Shown: piece by piece, positions 9,919 to 19,181 of the stretch
How positions within the stretch are numbered: the first letter of the stretch is position 1
Layout of the letters: every line of letters begins with the position of its first letter
Source of the DNA: Pelagophyceae sp. CCMP2097
Taxonomy: Eukaryota; Sar; Pelagophyceae
Assembly (NCBI GenBank): GCA_026770575.1
Contig: MU657209.1
Coordinates: 64,301 to 116,561, forward strand
Length of the DNA stretch: 52,261 nucleotides
Direction: 5' to 3'
The notes under the pieces: model-generated
Seen by the model: only the letters and a program-made list of their open reading frames with translations
Told to the model about the DNA's origin: nothing
Databases searched by the model: none
Position numbers and translations under genes: made by a program

Positions 9919-10782
9919 TCAGTCGACGTCGCTGAAGTCCACGTCGATGGTCTTGGACTTGTCGTCGACTGCAGGGCCACCCGGCGCGCTCCTCGGCGAC
10001 TCGAATTTCGACCGCATTCGCCACGCCGTTTTGTCGTTCGTCAGCACGAGGTCCTGCGAGGCAAGCGTCGATGCGGGGCCACACCGGCAACCTCCGAGTG
10101 CCGGCCACTGCGTCCCCGCGCCTCTGGGCGGCACGCACCGCGCCGCACGTGAAGCACGCCGTCTCGCCGGCGGCCTTGATCGCGGCGCAGGGCGCGCCGC
10201 ACTGCGGGCACGGCGACGAGATGACGTTGCGGTTACTCCAGAACTGCGCGGCGCGGCGGTCACGCGGCTGTCGACGGCGCGCGCTCCAGTCACCCGACGG
10301 CCACGACTTTGTTCTTTCCCGGCGCCCCCACTGGTGCTCCTCTGTCATCGTTGCGGCGGTTGGGTTACCCGAATGCGGACGCGGCGCTGCACCTGGAAGC
10401 CCCAGATGAAGAGCGGCGGGAGTACAAAGAGGGCGATCAGGAACCCGTTAAAAATCTTCAGGAAGAAGCCCGGGAAGAGGATGAGGACGGCGAAGAAGGC
10501 GATGTTGCCCGCGCTCGGCAGCCGAAAGCCCGGGCCGGGGCCGCCCGGGCCGGGGCCCGGGCCGCCGCCGGGCCGCTGCGACGCCAGCGCGACACTCCGC
10601 CGGCCAGAGGTCGGCCGTCGTTCCGTAAACATCGCCGCGGACGGCGAAGCGCCGTAGCCGCGCGGGTGCGCGGCGCGCGTCGCGACGCCCGCCGGCGCGG
10701 CGGCCCGCCTCAAAGGCGCCGTCAGCGCAGAGCACGACGCGACGAAGCAAACCAGAGCCGCGAGGGGCCCATGTCGCCGCAT
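9919..10782 (-). CDS. plastid-targeted membrane protein with zinc ribbon
   Basis: Three exons (minus): 10782-10369, 10243-10139, 10053-9919, joined by canonical introns of 125 nt (GTAACC...GCAG) and 85 nt (GTGCGT...GCAG). All are phase 0 and give 217 aa. The N-terminus is a signal peptide followed by a transit-like region (CFVASCSALTAPLRRAAAP). The middle has one long or two short membrane segments (NIAFFAVLILFPGFFLKI, FLIALFVLPPLFIWGF). Exon 2 is exactly a four-cysteine zinc ribbon: CPQC, 16 residues, CFTC. The C-terminus is acidic and ends IDVDFSDVD. The layout (transit peptide, membrane anchor, CxxC-CxxC ribbon) resembles small thylakoid or envelope assembly factors, but I cannot name the family. 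Confidence 0.75.
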
Positions 10783-11021
10783 GCGGAGGGCCGGGCGCGC
10801 GCACTACCTGCTGACGGAGCCGAGTGCGCGCCGATGCGTCGACGACAGATCTAGATCTTCGCCGAGCTCTTTACCCCTCGCCGAAGAAACCCTGAGAGTA
10901 AACACGCACCTGGAAGCCGTTCCAGAGTCTCGGCGTTGGCGCCGGCACGAGTGCTGAGTCCAGGAGCGGTCGGCCGAATCGCTCTATAGAAGTCGGGGGC
11001 TTGATCGCCGCGCCTCCGAGG

Positions 11022-12188
11022 ATGGCTGCGTTGGCGCAGCAGTTCGAGGAGCGCGTGGCGGCGGTCAAAAAACCGCGCGAGGACTGGCTCTTGGCCACGC
11101 TCCTGCAGAAGATGGAGGAGCGCGTCGGCGCGATGAAGTTCGAGGTGAAAAAGATGTTGACGAAATACGACAGAGATGGGTCGGGCGAGCTCGACCGATT
11201 AGAGTTCCGGTCAGCGCTCGAGGAGCACCTGCACGGCGTCTCCGACGCCGAGTTCGAGGCTTTATTCCGGCGCTTCGACAAGGACCAAGGCGGCAGCGTC
11301 TCGATCAGCGAGTTCCTCAAGCAGTTTGCCGAGCTGGGCGCGTCCGCGCCCGCTTCCAAAGCGGCTTCCCACGCCGCGCTGTCGGCGCCGGCGCTGCAGG
11401 CGCGCGACAGCGCCTGCGGCCTCGGCAGCCGCAGCGGCCACGAATTCGTTGGCCATGGTGAAGACATCCGCGCCCCCGACAGCCAAGGCGATTCGCGTCT
11501 TTCCTTTTTCGACGCTTCCAAGAACGTCGACACCGTTTTCATGGCCGACTTGAGCAACCGCCTCCGCGTCAAAGGCGAGGGCCACGGCGATGCGGGCCTC
11601 GACGAAGAGCTGCTGCAGCGCGCTTTGATGCGTCATCGGGCGTCGCCCGCGGCGCTGTGCCTCACGCGCCTCCAGCTGCGGCACGCGCTCGCAGACGTCT
11701 TCGGCGGCGGCGACGTCAAGGCGTCCGCCGAGGCGCTGTGGCATGCGACGAACGGCGGCAAGATTGCGTCAATTCTAGAAGCGTACGCCTCCCACCACGA
11801 CGCCCCGCCCGCGCCGCCCCCAAGGTCGACGCGGCACGCCGAGCGGCTACGCAACGCGCTCCTGGACAAGGTCTGCGAGCGGCACCCCGGCGGCTCGCTG
11901 CACATCGCGCTGAAGCGCCTGCTCAGCAAATTCGACATGGACAGCAGCGGCGAACTCGATCGAAACGAGATGAAGAAGCTCATCGAAAACCTCGTGCCGG
12001 GCACGCCCGCGCTGCACGTCGACGAGCTCATCGACGACTTTGACACGGACGGCTCCGGCACGCTCTCCATCTCCGAGTGCACAAAGGCTCTCGTGGCCAC
12101 GCAACTCCAGCGCGACTCGACGCAAACTTCGCTCGGCCTCAACAAGAAGAACCCGCTTTACACCAAGCAAGGCGCGCGCGGCACCTGA
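11022..12188 (+). CDS. four EF-hand calcium-binding protein
   Basis: Single-exon protein of 388 aa from ATG 11022. Two EF-hand pairs are separated by about 200 residues. The loops are DRDGSGELDRLE and DKDQGGSVSISE in the N-terminal half, and DMDSSGELDRNE and DTDGSGTLSISE in the C-terminal half. Loop 1, 3 and 4 have good Ca-coordinating residues at positions 1, 3, 5 and 12; loop 2 has the less usual GG. The linker is Ala-rich with a helical stretch (LTRLQLRHALADVFGG). It is likely a cytosolic calcium sensor or buffer. No kinase or transporter domain is present, so it is not a CDPK or a mitochondrial carrier. Confidence 0.85.
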   Translation: MAALAQQFEERVAAVKKPREDWLLATLLQKMEERVGAMKFEVKKMLTKYDRDGSGELDRLEFRSALEEHLHGVSDAEFEALFRRFDKDQGGSVSISEFLKQFAELGASAPASKAASHAALSAPALQARDSACGLGSRSGHEFVGHGEDIRAPDSQGDSRLSFFDASKNVDTVFMADLSNRLRVKGEGHGDAGLDEELLQRALMRHRASPAALCLTRLQLRHALADVFGGGDVKASAEALWHATNGGKIASILEAYASHHDAPPAPPPRSTRHAERLRNALLDKVCERHPGGSLHIALKRLLSKFDMDSSGELDRNEMKKLIENLVPGTPALHVDELIDDFDTDGSGTLSISECTKALVATQLQRDSTQTSLGLNKKNPLYTKQGARGT

Positions 12189-12381
12189 CCACCGCCGCGC
12201 GCCTGTTGTAATCTTTTCGTATCTGTCGCCCTGGCCGAGGGCCGCAGAGTCGCTCGAGGGCGTCGACGAGGTGCAAGTAGAATTAGTCGGTTGACGGACG
12301 AGCGAGCGCCGTCGAATGGTGACGGTCGAGCGAGCGCCGTCGAGTGGTGCCGCGGCCGGGAGCCGAGCGCTTCACTTGCGC

Positions 12382-13589
12382 CTAGGATTCGCAGGGTGGG
12401 CGGCGTTCAGCGGCGGACGTCGTCGAATGATTCGCCTCGAACGGGCCGCCAAAGACGCACATCATGCTGTCGAGCGCGTCGAGGGCGTCGAGCGAATCGA
12501 GCTCGTCGCAGTGCGACTTGTCTCGAGTCGTGGCGAGGCGCCCGTCGAGGACTCTGACGGCCTCGTCGAACGAGGGCCGGCCTTTCGGCGAATGGTCCCA
12601 GCACCGTCGGATCAAATCCCGGACGTCGTCGGGGCAGTCGAAGCGCGGCAGCTCGGGCCGGTCGCCGGCGGTGACTTTGCGACGGATGTCCATGTAATCC
12701 CAGCCGCGGAAGGGCAGCTCGCCGCTGAAGAGCTCGCACAGCGTGATGCCAAACCTAACGAGCACGAGAGTGTTCCACGCCCGCCTCAAAACGCATCGAC
12801 GGGGCGCCCCCCAACGCCCCCTGTTTCCACTCTCGGCTCCGCGATCACTCAGACAGTTTGAATTTGCCGATGTCGACGGCGCCGCGCCGCGCGCGTAGAC
12901 GTCGACGGCGCCGGAGAACATGCCCCCGCTCAGTAGCTCGGGCGCCATGTACGCCGGCCTGCGTGCGTCGTCGGCTCGCACCGCGGCGCGGGCGGATGCC
13001 GCAGGGAGCGTCCCCCGCTTTGTCGGGCCTGTACGCACGTGCCGGCGGTCGTGTTCTTGGTGCGCACCAAGCCAAAATCGCAGATCTTCATGGTGCCGTC
13101 TCTGGCCTCGAGGACGTTGTGCGACTTCAAGTCTCGGTGGACGACCGCCGGGCTCCTGCCGTGCAAGTACTGCATCCCACGCGCCACGTCCAGGGCGAGG
13201 CGCATCTTGTCGCGCTCGCCCAGCGGGTCGCATCGGATCCGCTGCGACCCGTGGATGCGTTCGAAAAGCGAATTTTCGCAAAGTTCCATGGCAAAATAGA
13301 GAGTCGGCGGCGTCATGCACGCGCCGATGAACGTGACGACGTTTGGGTGAGAGAGCTCCGACATGACCAAAAGCTCGTCCCTAACACACAGTCCGCAAAC
13401 GCCACAACGACAAGGGACGCACATGTACTCTTGCTTTAAGGCTTCATCGACCTTTGGATCGAACAGCGTCTTCACGGCCACGCTCCTGCCGCCAAACGTG
13501 CCGCGGTACACCAGCGCCACGCCACCGCCGCCGATCTGCTCGTGCAGCGAGACATCGTCCGCCCGCAACTGCTGCCAACCCCCCATCAC
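12382..13589 (-). CDS. RAF-like (TKL) protein kinase
   Basis: Exons (minus): 13589-13423, 13380-13039, 12958-12893, 12754-12382, totalling 948 nt or 315 aa. Catalytic motifs in order: glycine loop IGGGGVALVYRG, VAVK lysine, HRDLKSHN catalytic loop, DFG, an activation segment spliced to TPAYMAPELL, DVYAFGITLCELF (αF), and the αH/αI signature LIRRCWDHSPKGRPSF. HRDLKSHN and the RCW motif place it in the tyrosine-kinase-like group, expected to be Ser/Thr specific. The protein is little more than a kinase domain. Introns 1 (42 nt) and 2 (80 nt) start with GTGCGT. Intron 3 (12755-12892) must start with GC for the conserved DVYAFGI to be read, and no suitable GT exists there. Confidence 0.85.
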
Positions 13590-15492
13590 GACACGCGTCG
13601 ATACGTTCGCGCAAAACCGACTTTTATAAAGGCCCTTTTAGGAAGTGTCCGCCGAAATCTAACGGCGCCACCCGCGACCCACGCCGCGAGGGCGCCCGAG
13701 GCCGGGCGCCGGGCTGCCGCTGCGCCCAAGCCCAGAGAGCCGGCGGCCAAGACGCGAGGCCGCGCGCGGATGACGCGCGGCCTTTGACAGGGCCGCGACG
13801 CCCGTTCGAGGGGCTCCGACTCGATGGCCGGCGCGCAGACGCGGTGCACTCGGCCACTCGCGCGCGCCTCAGCGGAGGCCAGCCCCGTCCACGAGACTTC
13901 AGGGCATGCGCAAGCAGCTCTGGCCGTGGTTGACCGTGCCATGAACCAATTTAAAGGTCTCTTGGCGGCACGGATTCCACCCGGAACAGCTGCAGGCGCT
14001 GCCGCTGGCTGCGCCGCGCGCGACGTGGCCCTCGCGCCGATCGAGCCGATCGAGATGCTCTCAGAAACGCAAGACCGTGGCACGACCAGGTCGCGGCCGC
14101 CGCGTCGCGCGGCTCAGGCCAGCCGACGCCCGCCGCGTGCCGTCGTAGACGCGGCCCCGAGCGACGAGCCCTCAGGTCACGGCGCCGGACGCTCGCCTGC
14201 GCCCGGCTCGTCGTCTGGTCCCGGGCCTCGGCGAGGCCTCGTCGCACGGGTGACGGATCTTCGTAGCCTCGTGTGGCCTCATTGTGTGGCCTCATTGCGA
14301 GACTTGCGGCGTGCAGGCGGGCGGCGTGGACCAGAGGCGGACGACCGGGCCCGCCGCGCGCCGTGCCGACGGATTGAACCATCCCATCCATGCCTTGCAT
14401 GGAATGCCGCGGCGGTGTTCCAAAACCTCGTTCGTAAAAGTCACGTCCAAGAACTGTCAAACGACGTCGCCCGGCACTTTACAGCCGAGGATCGAATCGA
14501 GGCGGCACACGTATGCCTCGTATCGAATCGAGGCGGCGCAAATGGTGCCTCGAATCGAAAGCATGCCCCCCATCCACGCCGCAGAGTCGCCCGAGGCGCA
14601 TCTTCCGCTGTGGCTCTGGGTCGAATCGAGGCTCGCGCGTCGCAGAGCCGCGGCATGCGTCCATAAACAGAGTACAGCGGCGCGCCATCCCAACGGAAAA
14701 CCCGCGCGGCACTCGAGACTATGTTTCGCCAACAACGCCATGCGTGCCGAAGCTTGGGCGGCTAGGCGACCATGCTCCTCGGGTTGCTACCGTCCTGGTC
14801 GATTTGTCTTTCCCCGGCTGGGAAGACGTGGCACGTCGGCAAGCGCGCACGCTCAGGATCGTCTGAGGAGAAAACCCACAGCGAGGACGAGGCACGTGGA
14901 GTGGACGCCACGCCCCTTCGCCCCCCGGGCCTCGCCAGCGCGCGGCTCGGCGCGAAGCGCGCGCGTCGAGCGGCAGACGCGACGTCTGACCACCGACACG
15001 CACTCCGAGTCGGACTTGCGCGGCTTTCGCCCCGAAAAATTCCGGGGGCGCGGCGCGGCGGTGCCCCGCGGCGAATGGCGGCGTCCCGAGTTGCTCCCAA
15101 CCTGGCCCCTTGGCCTTCCTCGGGCCCCGGAGCCCGGAGAGGTCAGAAATTTCTCTTACGAAGTGGGTAAAGTCAGTTTGCCCCGACGAATCTTTAAATT
15201 TCAAGAGAGTGGCGGGCACGTGTCTAGAACCGTCAGAATAGTTAAGCGTGCGGCTTAGTTCCGCTATTGACTTTATTCTTCTTCCAATTGACCTCTATTT
15301 CCAACCTTTCACATATAAACCTCTCTTACCTACGGGTTTTGTGTCTGTTGGCTGGCAAGTTCTCTCACTGGAAAATTCTGCAACATTTTCTTGAACTTGT
15401 TGATTTAGCTTACTTCGTCGTCTGCAGCTGATAACTTCGAGCTCGGTTGCACTGTCGCGGCCGCTCTCCTCGCCCCCGCTCGCGCCGCTCCG
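13590..15492. other. long region without a recognised gene
   Basis: About 1.9 kb. Open frames exist on both strands but none shows domain-like or ordered sequence. Visible structure: ATCGAATCGAGGC at 14491, 14522 and (partial) 14631, with an inverted copy near 14548, and a short hairpin CCATGC-CTT-GCATGG near 14387. The last 250 bp are AT-rich. A TATA-like ATATAAA at 15312-15318 lies about 175 bp before the ATG of the repeat protein gene and could serve its promoter. Confidence 0.4.
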
Positions 15493-18400
15493 ATGCTCCG
15501 CTTCGTCGTCGCTGCGGCGCTGGCCGCGCAGTCTTCGGCCCTCTCCGATGCTGAGCTGTCCCTCTTTGGCACTTCGGGGTGTGCCGTCGAGGGCGGCGCC
15601 TGCGGCGGCGGCTCGCTCGAGGGCCGCGTGAGCGTCACCCGCGGCGCAGACGGCATCCTCATCGAGTCCAACTCCGTCCCGGATCACGCCACCTGCGACG
15701 CCGCCCCGACGTCCATGCCGACGGCCACGCCCGCCGCGGCCGCGACCGTCGAGCACAGCGGCTTCCTCGTCGACCTCTTCTGCTGGAACGCCCCCAACTC
15801 GATTGGCGTCGACGGCTCCGACCTGATCAACGACCCTATGCAACACTCGACGAAGTGCATGACCAAGGTCCCGTCTTGCCGCGCCAACGGCTTTGGCATC
15901 TTGGCCCAGAACGACGACGGCACGTACCGCCTCGAGTACACGTTCGACGCGGCGGGCGACGCGGCTGCGTTGGCCTTCATGGACGCGACGCAGCTCGAGA
16001 GTAACATCGTCGTCACCGTCAAGGGCTCGCTGTCTACCACGAGCGGCGGCGCCGGAGCGACGCCCGTGCTCGCCAGCGTCACCATCGAGGAGAAGATGTC
16101 CGTGATGGTCGAGCACAGCGGCTACCTCATCGACCTCTTCTGCTGGGAAAGGCCCAACTCGATTGGCATCGACGGCTCCGACTTGATCAACGACCCGAAG
16201 AGCCATACGACGCACTGCATGCGCGACATCCAGTCTTGCCGCGACNNNNNNNNNNNNNNNNNNNNNNNNNNNNNNNNNNNNNNNNNNNNNNNNNNNNNNN
16301 NNNNNNNNNNNNNNNNNNNNNNNNNNNNNNNNNNNNNNNNNNNNNNNNNNNNNNNNNNNNNNNNNNNNNNNNNNNNNNNNNNNNNNNNNNNNNNNNNNNN
16401 NNNNNNNNNNNNNNNNNNNNNNNNNNNNNNNNNNNNNNNNNNNNNNNNNNNNNNNNNNNNNNNNNNNNNNNNNNNNNNNNNNNNNNNNNNNNNNNNNNNN
16501 NNNNNNNNNNNNNNNNNNNNNNNNNNNNNNNNNNNNNNNNNNNNNNNNNNNNNNNNNNNNNNNNNNNNNNNNNNNNNNNNNNNNNNNNNNNNNNNNNNNN
16601 NNNNNNNNNNNNNNNNNNNNNNNNNNNNNNNNNNNNNNNNCGGCGGGCAACGCGGCTGCGTTGGCCTTCCTCGACGCGACGAAGCTCGAAAGCAACGTCC
16701 TCGTCACCGTCAAGGGCTCGCTGTCTGGCTCGACCGCCGACGAAACGCCCGTGCTCGCCAACGCGACTATCGAGGAGATGACCGTTGCTGTGGAGCACAG
16801 CGGCTTCCTCGTGGACCTCTTTTGCTGGAACGCCCCCAACTCGACGGGCGTCGACGGCTCCGACTTGATCAACAACCCTGAGGCCCACTCGACGAAGTGC
16901 ATGACCAAGGTCCCGTCTTGCCGCGCCAACGGCTTCGGTCTCTTGGCCCAGAACGACGACGGCACGTACCGCCTCGAGTACGTCTTCGACGCGGCGGGCG
17001 ACGCGGCTGCGTTGGCCTTCATGGACGCGACGCAGCTCGAGCGTAACATCCTCGTCACTGTCATGGGCACGCTGTCTTCCGCGGGCGCCGGCAACGGCAC
17101 GACGCCCGTGCTCGCCGGCGCGACCATCGAGGGAAAGATGGCCGTGACTGTGGAGCACAGCGGCTTCCTCGTCGACCTCTTCTGCTGGAACGCCCCCAAC
17201 TCGATTGGCGTCGACGGCTCCGACTTGATCAACAACCCTATGCAACACTCGACAAAGTGCATGACCAAGGTCCCGTCGTGCCGCGCCAACGGCTTTGGCC
17301 TCCTGGCCCAGAACGACGACGGCACGTACCGTCTCGAATACGTCTTCGACGCGGCGGGCGACGCGGCTGCATTGGCCTTCATGGACGCGACGCAGCTCGA
17401 AAGTAACATCGTCGTCACCGTCAAGGGCTCGCCGTCCTTTAACGGCGGCGCGGCGCCCATGCTGACCGACGCGATCATCGAGGGGCAGATGGCCGTGACT
17501 GTGGAGCACAGCGGCTTCCTCGTCGACCTCAAGTGCTGGAACGCCCCCGGCTCGATTGGCGTCGACGGCTCCGACCTGATCAACGACCCTAAGAGCCACT
17601 CGACGATGTGCATGACCAAGGTCCCGTCGTGCCGCGCCAACGGCTTTGGCATCTTGGCCCAGAACGACGACGGTACGTACCGCCTCGAATACATCTTTGA
17701 CGAGGCTGGCGACGCGACCGCGTTGGCCTTCCTCGACGCGACGCAGCTCGAGAATAACATCCTCGTCACCGTCAAGGGCTCGCTGGCCTTTGACGGCGGC
17801 GCGGCGCCCGTGCTCGCCGGTTTGACGGTCCGCGCGGCGTCGAGGAGCGAGGCGCCGGGCGCTGCGTGTTACGGCGGCGCGGCCATCTTCGAGTCGAAAG
17901 TGTCCGTGTCCGTCCCCGCGTCGCCTTCCAAGGCATCGGCGGTGACGTGGGCCGGCGACAACGCGATTGGCTACGCGGTGAACGGCGTGGCCATCTACTC
18001 GCCCTTTTCCGAATCCTGCGGCGACGCCGTTTCCGACGTTGGCAGCTTCGACGACTGCGGCGGCGGCCCCGTGGACGGCGGCGTCTACCACTACCGCACG
18101 GCGCCGAAATGCCTCGACGGCTACGCGGCGGCGCTGGCGGCCAAGGAACCCTTCTTTATCGGTGTCGCGCTCGACGGCTTCCCGATCTACTCCAAGTTTT
18201 CCGCAAACGGAGTCGAGCTGACAAACGCCGACTTGGACGAGTGCCACGGCTACGAGTCGCCGGAGGGCTACCGCTACGTGGCCAACGACGAATTCCCGTA
18301 CGTGACCTACTGCTACGTCGGCACGCCGCTCGTCGAATTCGACTCGCACTGCGACGGCGTCGATCACGCGACGCACGACCACGGCCGCCGCCGCCTCCAC

Positions 18401-18571
18401 AACGGAGAGGCCCATGCAATGGATACGTGCACGTCCTCGTCGTCGACGGAGCCAATGTGCACGCGCACCGCCGACGAACCGGTGACGGCCGACTCGGCAG
18501 CCGCGCCGGCGCCGATGCTGCACCGCCTCGCCGCCGCCGCGGCCTGCCTCGCGCTCCTCCGCGCGGTCTAA
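15493..18571 (+). CDS. secreted protein with tandem Cys domains and a YHYH-like domain
   Basis: Start ATG 15493 with a signal peptide (MLRFVVAAALAAQSSA). Then come near-identical modules of about 117-120 aa starting VEHSGFLVDLFCWNAPNS at 15748, 16108, 16790, 17150 and 17501. One more is largely hidden by the gap at 16246-16640. Each has the pattern D-LFCW, S-KCM, SCRANGFGILAQNDDGTYRLEY and NIVVTVKG; the spaced Cys suggest disulphides. Residues coded by about 17850-18350 look like the YHYH domain family: GYAVNGVAIYSPF, DDCGG, VYHYRTAPKC, GVALDGFPIYS, DECHGY, YVTYCYVG. The C-terminus is Ser/Thr-rich with a terminal hydrophobic stretch (LHRLAAAAACLALL) that could signal a GPI anchor or membrane anchor. 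It is probably a cell-surface protein of unknown function. Confidence 0.8.
16246..16640. other. assembly gap (395 N) inside tandem repeats
   Basis: The run of N interrupts the repeat array of the secreted protein. The frame is 1 before the gap and 2 after it. If the hidden module has the usual period of 351 or 360 nt, the real gap would be 20 or 29 nt longer than shown. Both values restore the frame, so the gap length is probably an estimate. Confidence 0.9.
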
Positions 18572-19181
18572 GCGCAATCGGCGCTTTATCCTTGCCGACC
18601 GTGCCTTTTTCCGCGGTGTGCATACCACCTCCCGCAGACCACCTCCCGAATCCTATGAACCAGCTGCCGCGGACGCCCGCGCCTATCTAATGCATGTCTC
18701 ACCTCGCCTCGCCGGGCCGGGGCCCTCCCGAGCCGTCGGGAGGGCTCGGCCGGAATCCTTTGTCACCGCTTAGCGCCGGGCATACAATTGTACCCTTTTG
18801 GGGCAGCCCCACCCACTGGCAGGGTGGATTTTAAGCAAGCAATCCCACCCCCGGGCCACAAGGCTTCCCCGACAAAACCGACCAAAGAGCCAAAGTGTTT
18901 AGCCTCCCTTCCTTGCACGAGGCGGTCAAGCGCAATGCGCACAAACCACCGCCACAGGCATGGGCATCCACAGCCTTTTGGCCTGATAACCTGTCTTTGT
19001 CATCGATTCGGCGGGCATACCCTATTGGGCCAGCCCCACCCAGGGTTGATTTTAAGCAAGCAACCCCGGACTCGGAAAATTTCCGATTTTTGAATTTGAA
19101 AAAGGCCCGCAAACCGACCAGCGTCGCGCCCCGCCGTCGCGCCTCTGGTCGGGTCCGCGGTGGGGCGCGGCGTATTCCGCC
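18572..19181. repeat. intergenic region with a direct repeat pair
   Basis: No gene recognised. A conserved block occurs at 18798-18846 and again at 19025-19067: a TTGGG(G/C)CAGCCCCACCC core, then GGTTGATTTTAAGCAAGCA or a close variant. The copies are about 230 bp apart. The enclosed segment is ordinary in composition. The repeats could bound a decayed mobile insertion or be shared regulatory elements. Confidence 0.55.

Noticed and set aside
14387..14401. Short hairpin CCATGC-CTT-GCATGG as a terminator
   Set aside because: A 6-bp stem without a T-run in a eukaryotic intergenic region; expected by chance and not tied to a gene end.
15295..17775. Very long minus-strand open frame (over 800 codons) antisense to the repeat protein gene
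   Set aside because: It mirrors the tandem repeats of the plus-strand gene, runs through the N gap and has no signal peptide or domain; the plus strand has a clear signal peptide, conserved Cys and a YHYH-like domain.
16187..18628. Second long minus-strand open frame over the same array
   Set aside because: Same explanation: GC-rich repeats give stop-free shadow frames; the composition is Arg/Val/Glu periodic noise.
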